A stretch of DNA of 46,950 nucleotides from Fidelibacterota bacterium (GTDB taxonomy: Bacteria; Fidelibacterota; Marinisomatia; Marinisomatales; UBA1611). Both the position numbers and the translations under genes were made by a program. Positions 18,681 through 26,184 of this stretch are shown here, one piece after another (position 1 is the stretch's first letter; the number at the start of each line of letters is the position of its first letter). The notes under the pieces are model-generated. The model was not told the DNA's origin. It ran no database searches and worked only from the letters and a program-made list of their open reading frames with translations. The DNA lies in contig JAPYRR010000004.1 in NCBI GenBank assembly GCA_029936885.1, positions 3,224 to 50,173 on the forward strand. Direction: 5' to 3'.

Positions 18681-21152
18681 ATGAAGAATATTTTCCCATT
18701 CTTAATTATTAGTTTTTTGATCGGTGCCGATAATAAGGCGCCCAGCCAACGTACTCGCGATCGGGATGTTGATATTCATCATATCAAGATTGATGTTACT
18801 GTTAATCTTGTAGAAAAATCGGTTTCAGGACATGTGACTCATACGTTGAGCGCCTTAAATTCTTCATTAACTGAGTTTGCCTTGGATGCAGATGATATGG
18901 AGATTCGTCGTGTAAGATTGAATGGGAAAGATATTTCATTTGATCATAATGGAAATAAAGTTTATCTCACCTTAAATAAACCCATTGCTTGGGATGACAC
19001 GGTGAAAGTTCGATTGGATTATACAGCCCATCCCCGAAAAGGAACATTTTTTGTAATACCGGATGAAACCTATCCTAATAAACATTGGCAAGCATGGACC
19101 CAAGGTGAAGATATGGATAACCATTACTGGGTGCCGATTTATGATTACCCCAACGATAAAGCCACGTTTGAAGTTATTCTGACTGTGGATAAGAAATTCA
19201 CAGCCTTATCTAATGGCGAACTCATGTCAGTGAAAGATAATAAAAATGGGTCACACACTTGGCATTGGCACGAGCATTTCCCCATGGTGAGTTATCTTAT
19301 TTCTTATGTGATTGGCGAATTTGAAAAAGTGGAAGATTCATATAACAGAATTCCTGTGAATTATTGGGTGTACGAAGAAAATAAACATGAGGCACTCCGA
19401 TCATTTGGTTTAACGACGGATATGATGAAATATTTTGGTGAAGTGACTGGTATTGAATATCCATACGAAAAATATGATCAAGTTATTATTGATGATTTCA
19501 TGTTTGGCGGAATGGAAAATATTACGCTGACCCATAACACGGATAAAACCATGCATGATGAATTTGCAGCGCCAGATATAAGCAGTGTTGGTTTGGTTGC
19601 GCATGAATTAATTCATCAATGGTATGGAGATATGCTTACCACTCGGAATTGGAAAAATATGTGGTTGAATGAAGGTTTTGCCACTTTTTTTGCACGGGAT
19701 TACCGAGAGCATCATTATGGCTATGACGAAGGAGAATATATCCGATTTGGTGAAATAAATAGCTACTTGGGCGCTGATAATAAATGGCGTCGTCCTACAG
19801 TCTATTCCCAGTTTTATGAGCCCATGGACTTGTTTGATGGAAACGCCTATGCTAAGGGAAGTCTCATCCTAAATATGATGCGGGACATTTTGGGAGAAGA
19901 TGGATTTTGGCGCTCTATCAAGACGTACACGAAAGAAAACCAATTCAAAAATGTTGAAACACATGATTTAAAAAAAGCGATTGAAGAAACAACTGGACAA
20001 AATTTAGATTGGTTTTTTAGACAATGGGTTTGGGAACCCGGATATCCAGAATATGATGTAAAATGGTCATACAATCAGCGGAATAAATCTGTAAAACTGA
20101 AAGTAAAGCAAAAGCAAAATCTTAAGCACACAAACATTTTCAAAATGCCAATCCAAATCCAGATAGATGATGAACTTCAAACGGTCTGGATAGAAGATAA
20201 AGAGATGGTGTATGAAGTTCCGGCGAGTAAAAGACCCAAACTCGTTATATTTAATGCTGGAATGCGGATTCCATGTAAAGTGACTTTTACCAAATCAATT
20301 TCTGAATGGATTTTACAATTGGAAAAAGGGCCTCATATTTTAGATCGTATTGCAGCTGCCAAAGAGCTTGGCAAATTGAAAGGACGACGAAAAATTGAAA
20401 CTGCCTTGCTTAACGCTGCAAAAAATGATCCATTTTGGGGAGTTCGAAAAGAAACTGTGAATGCCTTTGCGAAATTGAAAACAAAAATATATGCAAATGA
20501 ACTCATGGAAATAGCCAAAGGGCAAGATAATCGTGTTCGGCGAGCTATTTGGAATGCGCTGAAAAATTATAAAAAAGATGAATCTGTAAGTACATTCCTG
20601 CAGAATGTGATTTCTACCGATAAAAAATATTATAGCGTTGCGGATGCATTTAAAGCATTGGTAGTTGTGGATACAGTAGCGGCTCGCCAAATGGTTGATG
20701 TTTTATTAAATACAGAGTCTCATACAGACGTAATTCGTAAAGCTGCAATCACCTATTTTGGGAGTGTTGTAACAGACAAAAATTATAATCGCTTGCAAGA
20801 TTTGGTAGCGTATGGCGGTACCACTTGGGATGCTCGCCCCGAAGCCGTGAAACAATTAGAAAAGTATGTGAAAACAAAACCCAAAACTGTTGATTTATTT
20901 GTAGAAATGCTTCAGGATAATGATCGCAGTGTAAGACGAAATGCAGTTCGAGCTCTCAAAAAACATGGCAAAAGAACGCACATTGGTGCATTGGATGTAG
21001 TCTTAGCACTAGACCCCATTCTAAGCAGGGATGTGCGGGCAGCGAAGAAAAATATTCTTTATCCACCGAAAAAATCAAAAAAGAAAGGACCGGAAAAAGA
21101 ATTAGATGAGGCGAACAAGAAATTGGGTGAGATCCGTAAATTGATAAAATAG
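18681..21152 (+). CDS. Secreted M1-family aminopeptidase with HEAT-like repeats
   Basis: This 823-aa protein starts with a signal peptide (MKNIFPFLIISFLIGADN). The catalytic domain has the exopeptidase motif GGMENIT (~275), the zinc site HELIHQWYGD (~308) and the third ligand in WLNEGFATFF (~330), all intact for M1 peptidases. After residue ~530 come alpha-helical repeats (DRIAAAKELGKLKG, PFWGVRKETVNAFAKLK, DNDRSVRRNAVRALKKHG), which read as HEAT or PBS-lyase-type repeats. The end is Lys/Glu-rich. It cleaves N-terminal residues from peptides, probably in the periplasm. The 2H phosphoesterase gene overlaps its stop by 1 nt (TAGTG). The catalytic residues look complete. Confidence 0.93.
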   Translation: MKNIFPFLIISFLIGADNKAPSQRTRDRDVDIHHIKIDVTVNLVEKSVSGHVTHTLSALNSSLTEFALDADDMEIRRVRLNGKDISFDHNGNKVYLTLNKPIAWDDTVKVRLDYTAHPRKGTFFVIPDETYPNKHWQAWTQGEDMDNHYWVPIYDYPNDKATFEVILTVDKKFTALSNGELMSVKDNKNGSHTWHWHEHFPMVSYLISYVIGEFEKVEDSYNRIPVNYWVYEENKHEALRSFGLTTDMMKYFGEVTGIEYPYEKYDQVIIDDFMFGGMENITLTHNTDKTMHDEFAAPDISSVGLVAHELIHQWYGDMLTTRNWKNMWLNEGFATFFARDYREHHYGYDEGEYIRFGEINSYLGADNKWRRPTVYSQFYEPMDLFDGNAYAKGSLILNMMRDILGEDGFWRSIKTYTKENQFKNVETHDLKKAIEETTGQNLDWFFRQWVWEPGYPEYDVKWSYNQRNKSVKLKVKQKQNLKHTNIFKMPIQIQIDDELQTVWIEDKEMVYEVPASKRPKLVIFNAGMRIPCKVTFTKSISEWILQLEKGPHILDRIAAAKELGKLKGRRKIETALLNAAKNDPFWGVRKETVNAFAKLKTKIYANELMEIAKGQDNRVRRAIWNALKNYKKDESVSTFLQNVISTDKKYYSVADAFKALVVVDTVAARQMVDVLLNTESHTDVIRKAAITYFGSVVTDKNYNRLQDLVAYGGTTWDARPEAVKQLEKYVKTKPKTVDLFVEMLQDNDRSVRRNAVRALKKHGKRTHIGALDVVLALDPILSRDVRAAKKNILYPPKKSKKKGPEKELDEANKKLGEIRKLIK

Positions 21153-21664
21153 TGACTCATCCATGGTCAGTTTGGTTGGAACCTTGTGAAAAAGATAAAA
21201 TCCAATTACAGCCTTTAATAAGCAAATATTGTGGCCAATATAATTCACCTTTTTTTGATCCACACATTACTCTATTTGGTAGGGTTGAAATAAATCCATC
21301 ATCCACTTTTTCTGTTTTTGAAAACATTGTTAAAAACTTTGACTCGATATCTTTAATAGTAATGGGTGCCAAAACAGGAAAACCACCTTGGAAATCCCTT
21401 TATCTCCAGGTAGAAAAAACTGGAATACTGGTTCAACTCCAAAAGGAAATTGATCGTTTTTTTAATGGCTATCGCCCTTATGAGTTTGATCCCCATTTGA
21501 GTTTGGCTTATGGAAATCATGAGATTATAAATTCTCATTTAGACGATATTTCTTTTCCTGAAACGATTACATTTTCTTCTGTAGCTTTGGTGCGAACTCC
21601 CAATGAAATAACCGATTGGAAAACAATAAACCACTTTAGATTGGGAGGAGGAGTTTCCCCATGA
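21152..21664 (+). CDS. 2H phosphoesterase superfamily protein (2'-5' RNA ligase/cyclic phosphodiesterase-like)
   Basis: This 170-aa protein carries the two HxT/S motifs that define 2H phosphoesterases: DPHITL (His38, Thr40) and FDPHLSLAY (His115, Ser117). Their ~77-residue spacing is normal for the fold. Family members act on 2',3'-cyclic phosphates or 2'-5' linkages in RNA or nucleotides. It opens with GTG at 21152, overlapping the M1 peptidase stop (TAGTG). It ends in an ATGA overlap with the next gene, so all three are probably translationally coupled. It is similar in style to cyclic phosphodiesterase-like proteins. The natural substrate is unknown. Confidence 0.82.
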   Translation: MTHPWSVWLEPCEKDKIQLQPLISKYCGQYNSPFFDPHITLFGRVEINPSSTFSVFENIVKNFDSISLIVMGAKTGKPPWKSLYLQVEKTGILVQLQKEIDRFFNGYRPYEFDPHLSLAYGNHEIINSHLDDISFPETITFSSVALVRTPNEITDWKTINHFRLGGGVSP

Positions 21665-22194
21665 AAAACCCATATCTTGTTGTGATTGATGTTCAGGAAA
21701 AATTGTATCCCGTTATGCATGAAAAAGAAATTTTCCTGAAAAATCTGCATATCCTTATCAAGGGATTTCAATTATTTAATCTCCCCATTCTCATAACGGA
21801 GCAAGTCCCCGATAAACTAGGACCCACCATTGAACCAATTCTGGCTTTACTCCCTGATGTTAAACCAATTATTAAAACATCATTTTCTTGCGCCGGAGAT
21901 GTAGGTTTCACGTGGCAGGCCGGAAGTCATTCCAGTTGTGATGGTGTTGTGTTGGCTGGAATTGAATCTCACGTCTGTGTTTATCAAACCGAACGAGATT
22001 TGATTCATCGTGGAGAGCATGTGGAAGTGGTGACTGATGCAGTTACATCTCGGGATCCTAATAATCATCGCATTGCTTTAGATCGAATTCTGAATAATGG
22101 AGGATTTTTAACCACTGTTGAAATGTTGCTTTTTAGTCTTCAGGAAAATGCAGAGGGAGAAACATTTAAGGAATTAATCAAGTTAGTGAAATAG
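21661..22194 (+). CDS. Isochorismatase-like cysteine hydrolase
   Basis: This 177-aa protein has the Asp-Lys-Cys triad of isochorismatase-fold hydrolases: Asp10 in LVVIDVQEKLYP, Lys72 in PIIKTSFSC, and Cys106 in LAGIESHVCVYQT. The GIESHVCV nucleophile region is standard for the YcaC/nicotinamidase-like group. Such enzymes hydrolyse amides or related bonds of small molecules and usually stay in the cytosol. This one lacks the metal-site and length features that would mark nicotinamidase, so the substrate is open. Its ATG overlaps the preceding stop (ATGA). Confidence 0.9.
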   Translation: MKNPYLVVIDVQEKLYPVMHEKEIFLKNLHILIKGFQLFNLPILITEQVPDKLGPTIEPILALLPDVKPIIKTSFSCAGDVGFTWQAGSHSSCDGVVLAGIESHVCVYQTERDLIHRGEHVEVVTDAVTSRDPNNHRIALDRILNNGGFLTTVEMLLFSLQENAEGETFKELIKLVK

Positions 22195-22230
22195 GTCTGT
22201 TCTTATAAGGGGAAGAGAAATAGGGCAGTT

Positions 22231-22380
22231 GTGGATACTGAAATTAAACTCACCACATCGAGTGGCAGAAAAATACATAATAAAGGGCATGGTACATATT
22301 TACTCCGTTGGATAAACGGATTATGGAAAGTGGTGCATACCCAATCAGCGAGTAAACCGGCCAGTAAAAATAATCAATAA
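22231..22380 (+). CDS. 49-aa protein resembling the tail of a SnoaL/DUF4440 domain
   Basis: This is too short for the ORF track. From GTG at 22231 (AGGG about 5 nt upstream) it encodes VDTEIKLTTSSGRKIHNKGH... and ends WKVVHTQSASKPASKNNQ. The GHGTYLLRWINGLWKVVH stretch looks like the last two strands of an NTF2-like DUF4440/SnoaL domain. The rest of the domain is missing, so it may be a truncated remnant. Its TAA overlaps the next ATG by 1 nt (TAATG), which argues it is still translated and couples to the membrane-protein gene. No full-length version is visible in other frames because the isochorismatase gene lies directly before it. Confidence 0.55.
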   Translation: MDTEIKLTTSSGRKIHNKGHGTYLLRWINGLWKVVHTQSASKPASKNNQ

Positions 22381-22913
22381 TGTTCATTCCATCTCACATC
22401 GCATCCGGATATTTACTCGGAAGAATCCTAAAATGTTCTTCATGGACAGTTTATCCCTTTATTCCAATTCTCTTATTTGCATCTATCTTACCAGATGCAG
22501 ATGGCATCTTTTCATCCACAGTGGCGGGACACCATTCTGTATTGCACACACCCATTTTTTGGATAATTATTTTTGCAGGAATGATTGTGATTCAAAAATG
22601 GAAGAAAATGGAAATATTAAAACCGATTTCGTTGGGACTATTTTTGGGGACACAAATTCACTTGATTACGGATTGGCTCACGGCAAGAACGGTAGGAATT
22701 CAATGGTTTTATCCATTCAATCAAACCGATTATTATTTATATCAAATTCGTCCGGAGGAAGGCCAAGTCACAGTTTGGGAAATGATCCAAAATCCGTATT
22801 TCTCATTCTATATGGAAAATGCTGTTTTATTTTGGGCGGAAATTGGAGTAACCTTTATCGCATTGTCATTAACCTTAAGCAATATTTTACGTAATAAATT
22901 TTCAAATAAATAA
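22380..22913 (+). CDS. YdjM-type membrane-bound metal-dependent hydrolase family protein
   Basis: This 177-aa membrane protein has about four hydrophobic segments. The conserved His/Asp motifs of the YdjM (PF04307) family are present: PSHIASGYLLG near the N terminus, LPDADG, HHSVLHTPIFW and HLITDWLTARTVGIQWFYPF. These are thought to bind metal in the membrane, but the reaction is not established. The start overlaps the preceding 49-aa ORF by 1 nt. It is followed after 16 nt by a metal-binding lipoprotein with a GAAAGGA ribosome-binding site. A link between this protein and the metal genes is only positional. Confidence 0.82.
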   Translation: MFIPSHIASGYLLGRILKCSSWTVYPFIPILLFASILPDADGIFSSTVAGHHSVLHTPIFWIIIFAGMIVIQKWKKMEILKPISLGLFLGTQIHLITDWLTARTVGIQWFYPFNQTDYYLYQIRPEEGQVTVWEMIQNPYFSFYMENAVLFWAEIGVTFIALSLTLSNILRNKFSNK

Positions 22914-22929
22914 ACGAAAGGAATCAAAC

Positions 22930-23268
22930 ATGAAAAATATAATCATCATAATTTTCACAAGTCTTATCCTTGTACTGGTGGGATGTAGTAAGGGCGAAGC
23001 AAAACAGGCAAATATTGCCTTAACAACAATGCAATGTGGTATGTGTGAATCAACCATTGAAAAGGGAATGGCAAAGGTTAATGGCATTACAAAGTTCGAT
23101 GTAGATATGTCGGCTAAATCGGGTCATGTAACTTATAACGCATCGATTATAGATTTAGCATCTATCGAAAAAGCGGTGTCTGCATTAGGATATCAAGCCA
23201 ATAAAACTTTGGCAGATCCTGTGGCTTACGAAGCATTACCCGGATGTTGTAAAGTCGGTGGAATGTAA
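22930..23268 (+). CDS. Heavy-metal-associated (HMA) domain lipoprotein
   Basis: This 112-aa protein has a lipoprotein signal (SLILVLVGC, Cys19), followed by an HMA domain with TMQCGMCE (Cys36, Cys39), the MxCxxC metal site of copper chaperones and MerP-like proteins. The fold strands continue through VTYNASIIDLASIEKAVSALGY. A C-terminal GCCKVGGM adds a second Cys pair (106, 107), which is unusual for the domain. It probably binds a soft metal such as Cu(I) or Hg(II) in the periplasm. A lipid-anchored HMA domain is less common than the cytosolic chaperone. The upstream AAAGGA gives a good start signal. Confidence 0.9.
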   Translation: MKNIIIIIFTSLILVLVGCSKGEAKQANIALTTMQCGMCESTIEKGMAKVNGITKFDVDMSAKSGHVTYNASIIDLASIEKAVSALGYQANKTLADPVAYEALPGCCKVGGM

Positions 23269-23328
23269 ATAAATGAAGGATAAAATCTTCTCTATTTCTA
23301 ATAATCCTAATCGGATGAGTGTAACTGA

Positions 23329-24525
23329 ATGAAACGTTACTTTTCATTTTTACTTTTATTATTAATAGCTGCGTGTTCGTCTCCCAAAATTGCTGAAGCA
23401 CCTTTTGGGGAAGGAAGTCGATATCCACATTTAACAAATACGGAAAATTGCGGATTACTTGTTTCTTGGTTTGAGCCTGTTGATTCAACCACTTTCGGAT
23501 TATTTTGGTCTGAATATGAAAATAAGATTTGGTCGAAAAAGAGTCTCATTTATTCTTCGACGGACTTTTTCATTAATTGGGCTGATTTTCCGTCTATTTT
23601 TGAATTAAATGAGAATACGATTGTGGCTCATTGGCCAGAAATGAGTGCTGATGGAACGTATGATTATGACGTAAGAATCTCCTATTCAAATGATCGAGGG
23701 AAGACTTGGAGCAAACCAGTCATTCCACACAGAGATGGTAAACATGCTGAACATGGGTTTGTCTCCATTTACAAAAATGAAAATCATGATTTGGGATTGG
23801 TCTGGCTAGATGGTCGTGAAATGGCTGGCGGACATGGTCATGGCAGCGCAGGAAATATGAATCTGTATTCTACATCTTTTGATTCAAATTTTAAACAAAA
23901 TGAAGATATACAGATTGATAACATGGTTTGCGAATGTTGTCCCACATCAGCCGTGCAAATTGGGAATGTCACTTTAGTCGCTTATCGCGACAGAAATGAA
24001 GCTGAAGTTCGGAATATAAATATTCTTCGAAAAGTAAACGGCAATTGGGGAAAATCTTATTCCGTTCACGATGATAATTGGATCATCTCAGGGTGTCCCG
24101 TAAATGGACCGAAATTGACTGAAAAAGATGGAAAAGTTGCCATTGCATGGTTTACGGCTCCGGAGGGTGAATCCCAAATAAATGTAGCATTCTCGAGTGA
24201 TAAAGGTAAAACTTTCTCTGACCCAATTCGAGTGGATGCGGGCAAATCCCAAGGAAGGGTCGATTTACAATGGATTGATGAAAATACCGTTTTAGCCAGT
24301 TGGTTAGAGGCTGATCAAGAAAATTCATCCATTGTTTATCGAAAAATAGCAACCAATGGAATTTTGTCTGAAATAACTTCCATAGAAACCTTGGGTGGCG
24401 GACGAGGCATTGGTTATCCTCAGATGGAAATTGCAGGAAATCAAATTTTATTTTTATGGACAAACCCTATTGGTAAAACGAGAATTGAATCAAAGTGGGT
24501 CAACAATTATCATCCAAGCAAATAA
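23329..24525 (+). CDS. BNR/Asp-box (sialidase-like beta-propeller) lipoprotein with Cys-rich motif
   Basis: This 398-aa lipoprotein has signal MKRYFSFLLLLLIAAC with Cys16. Two clear Asp-boxes, SNDRGKTWSKP (~residue 121) and SSDKGKTFSDP (~290), mark a six-bladed sialidase-like propeller. The catalytic Arg triad and Tyr of true sialidases cannot be assigned, so enzymatic sialidase activity is doubtful. Near residue 200 lies VCECCPTS, a tight Cys cluster that could bind a metal or heme-like cofactor. A His-rich GGHGHGSAG precedes it by ~35 residues. It sits between an HMA lipoprotein and HupE, which suggests a role in metal handling at the envelope. That role is inferred. Confidence 0.82.
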   Translation: MKRYFSFLLLLLIAACSSPKIAEAPFGEGSRYPHLTNTENCGLLVSWFEPVDSTTFGLFWSEYENKIWSKKSLIYSSTDFFINWADFPSIFELNENTIVAHWPEMSADGTYDYDVRISYSNDRGKTWSKPVIPHRDGKHAEHGFVSIYKNENHDLGLVWLDGREMAGGHGHGSAGNMNLYSTSFDSNFKQNEDIQIDNMVCECCPTSAVQIGNVTLVAYRDRNEAEVRNINILRKVNGNWGKSYSVHDDNWIISGCPVNGPKLTEKDGKVAIAWFTAPEGESQINVAFSSDKGKTFSDPIRVDAGKSQGRVDLQWIDENTVLASWLEADQENSSIVYRKIATNGILSEITSIETLGGGRGIGYPQMEIAGNQILFLWTNPIGKTRIESKWVNNYHPSK

Positions 24526-24554
24526 TATTCGATTACGATTTACAATGAGTTAAA

Positions 24555-24571
24555 AAGGAGATAAGAATATT
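24555..24571 (+). promoter_or_regulatory. Ribosome-binding site and probable AUU start of hupE-like gene
   Basis: AAGGAG (24555-24560) is followed after 8 nt by ATT at 24569. The frame from ATT encodes a complete signal peptide and no standard start codon lies in reach. This decides the start of the HupE-like gene. Confidence 0.55.
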
Positions 24572-25252
24572 ATAAGGATTTTAACAATTATACCGATTTG
24601 GGTATTTATCCTATTGCCAATATCCGTATTTGCACATGGTGTCACCACGGGTGATCAAGGATATATCCAAGAGATAAGTGGAATAAATTTTATTCCATTT
24701 ATGTATTTGGGTGCTAAACATATGGTAACTGGATATGATCATTTACTTTTCCTAATCGGTGTAATATTTTTTCTATATCGACTCAAAGATATTGGAATTT
24801 ATGTTAGTCTTTTTGCTCTAGGACATTCATCCACGTTATTATTGGGCGTTTTTGCTGATATTCATATTAACGCATTTATTATAGACGCAATAATTGGATT
24901 GTCTGTTGTGTATAAAGCCTTGGATAATTTGGGCGCATTTCAACGGTGGTTTGGTGTTCAACCGAATACGAAGATTTCCACATTAATTTTTGGATTATTT
25001 CATGGATTTGGTTTGGCCACAAAAATTATTGAATTTGAAATGGACTCCAATGGATTATTTACGAATTTGATTGCTTTTAATATTGGTGTCGAGATCGGTC
25101 AATTATTGGCATTATCTATGATTTTGATTCTCATGAGTTATTGGCGAAAACGGGAAAATTTCATCAAACATGCCTATTCAGCCAATGTTGTCTTGATGAC
25201 ATTAGGTTTTATGCTTACAGGATATCAACTTTTTGGATTTTTTAATTCATAA
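24569..25252 (+). CDS. HupE/UreJ-family membrane protein, probable AUU start
   Basis: The ORF track starts at TTG 24614, but that lies inside the signal peptide. Reading back in frame gives IIRILTIIPIWVFILLPISVFA before HGV, a normal signal sequence. The frame is open to the TAA at 24551 and contains no ATG, GTG or TTG. A strong AAAAAGGAG sits 8 nt before ATT at 24569, so an AUU start is the best reading. A base error in an ATG is the alternative. The mature protein (His after the cut) has GYDHLLFLIGVIFFLYRL, LGHSSTLLLGV, and FGLFHGFGLA, typical of HupE/UreJ secondary metal (Ni/Co) transporters, with about six membrane segments. Its neighbours also look metal-linked. Confidence 0.82.
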   Translation: MIRILTIIPIWVFILLPISVFAHGVTTGDQGYIQEISGINFIPFMYLGAKHMVTGYDHLLFLIGVIFFLYRLKDIGIYVSLFALGHSSTLLLGVFADIHINAFIIDAIIGLSVVYKALDNLGAFQRWFGVQPNTKISTLIFGLFHGFGLATKIIEFEMDSNGLFTNLIAFNIGVEIGQLLALSMILILMSYWRKRENFIKHAYSANVVLMTLGFMLTGYQLFGFFNS

Positions 25253-25263
25253 AATGGAAAATA

Positions 25264-25863
25264 ATGAATCATCAATATAAACCATCTGAAAGTGATTTGC
25301 CTTCATCATCACAACTTTTTAAATCTACCATTATTGCTGTTCTCGTGGCTGGTATTTTGTTACTGCTCGTTATTTTACCTGCTGAATATGGTGTTGACCC
25401 TACGGGTGTTGGCGATTTTTTGGGTTTAAAGAAAATGGGTGAAATAAAAGTCTCTCTTGAGAAAGAAGCAATAATTGAACCAGTAGTCTTTAAGGATAAT
25501 TCGGTTCAACCTGAAAAAGAAAAATCAAAATCGGTTGAAGGAAATCATGATATAACAGAAATATTAATCGCACCTGACGAAGCCATTGAAATAAAGTTAG
25601 AAATGAAAAAGGGAGCAGTTGCAAACTATCAATGGTCTACCAATAATGGAGCATTAAATTTCAATTTACATGGAGATGGTTATATTGGAATGCACAAAAC
25701 CACCACTTATAAAAAAGGGCGAATGGTAAGTTCTGACAAGGGCGAACTTATAGCTGAATTTGATGGGTTTCATGGCTGGTTTTGGCGGAATCGAAATAAC
25801 AAACCTGTTACAGTTTCTTTAGAAACCACCGGCGATTATATATCAATTAAACGAATCAAATAA
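25264..25863 (+). CDS. Membrane-anchored protein of the HupE-neighbour type
   Basis: This 199-aa protein begins with a short cytosolic tail (MNHQYKPSESDLPSSSQL), then one membrane helix (STIIAVLVAGILLLLVILPAEYGVDPTG). A charged linker and a beta-rich exported domain (~95-199) follow. The phrase LPAEYGVDPTGVGDFLGLKKMGEI closely resembles small proteins annotated as transmembrane anchor proteins beside HupE/UreJ genes in marine bacteria. That is remembered, not searched. It follows HupE after 11 nt, so the two probably form one unit. The exported domain may help deliver or sense the transported metal. The function is unproven. Confidence 0.72.
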   Translation: MNHQYKPSESDLPSSSQLFKSTIIAVLVAGILLLLVILPAEYGVDPTGVGDFLGLKKMGEIKVSLEKEAIIEPVVFKDNSVQPEKEKSKSVEGNHDITEILIAPDEAIEIKLEMKKGAVANYQWSTNNGALNFNLHGDGYIGMHKTTTYKKGRMVSSDKGELIAEFDGFHGWFWRNRNNKPVTVSLETTGDYISIKRIK

Positions 25864-25898
25864 ATGAGTTATGGATAAAAGATGAAAGATATAGTTGA

Positions 25899-26138
25899 AA
25901 TATTAGTGAGTCTAGGCCTGACGAGACCCATGATGATTACATGAATAAATCATGGAATAAGACGGATGAAAATATTGATGCAAAAATTTTAGGATTCTAT
26001 TCCACGAAACATCATGCAATTTTTACGCACCATTCCACCAATTCACATATGCATTTTTATCATGAATTATCTGGATTATTTGGACATGTGGATGAATTGG
26101 TTTTAAGTGAAAAGGTTATTCTCCAAATCCCTAAATAA
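25899..26138 (+). pseudogene. Acetolactate-decarboxylase-like C-terminal fragment
   Basis: The frame is open from 25899, with the first ATG at 25941 giving a 65-aa ORF. Its sequence KILGFYSTKHHAIFTHHSTN, then SHMHF and GHVDELVLSEKVILQIPK, resembles the C-terminal His-rich metal site and end of acetolactate decarboxylase (BudA/AlsD) homologues. The N-terminal two-thirds is absent, and the preceding 75 bp breaks into short frames. It therefore looks like a decayed or transferred gene end. The His cluster is intact, so a small metal-binding protein cannot be excluded. It follows the membrane-anchored protein and precedes a TPR protein. Confidence 0.5.
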
Positions 26139-26184
26139 TTTATTGGGAATTTTCAGTCCTTGTGTAAATTTCCATCGTAATTCG

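Noticed and set aside
22433-22894. 153-aa plus-strand ORF inside the YdjM-like gene
   Set aside because: The YdjM frame carries the conserved motifs and the coupled start; this frame is a Cys- and His-heavy shadow.
23329-24525. True sialidase function for the BNR protein
   Set aside because: Asp-boxes are present, but the arginine triad and catalytic Tyr/Glu could not be assigned, so only the propeller fold is claimed.
24614-24616. TTG 24614 as the hupE start
   Set aside because: It would remove most of the signal peptide and has no ribosome-binding site near it.
26107-26184. GTG 26107 as the start of the TPR protein
   Set aside because: ATG 26185 gives a clean signal peptide; the longer version buries it and overlaps the preceding ORF.
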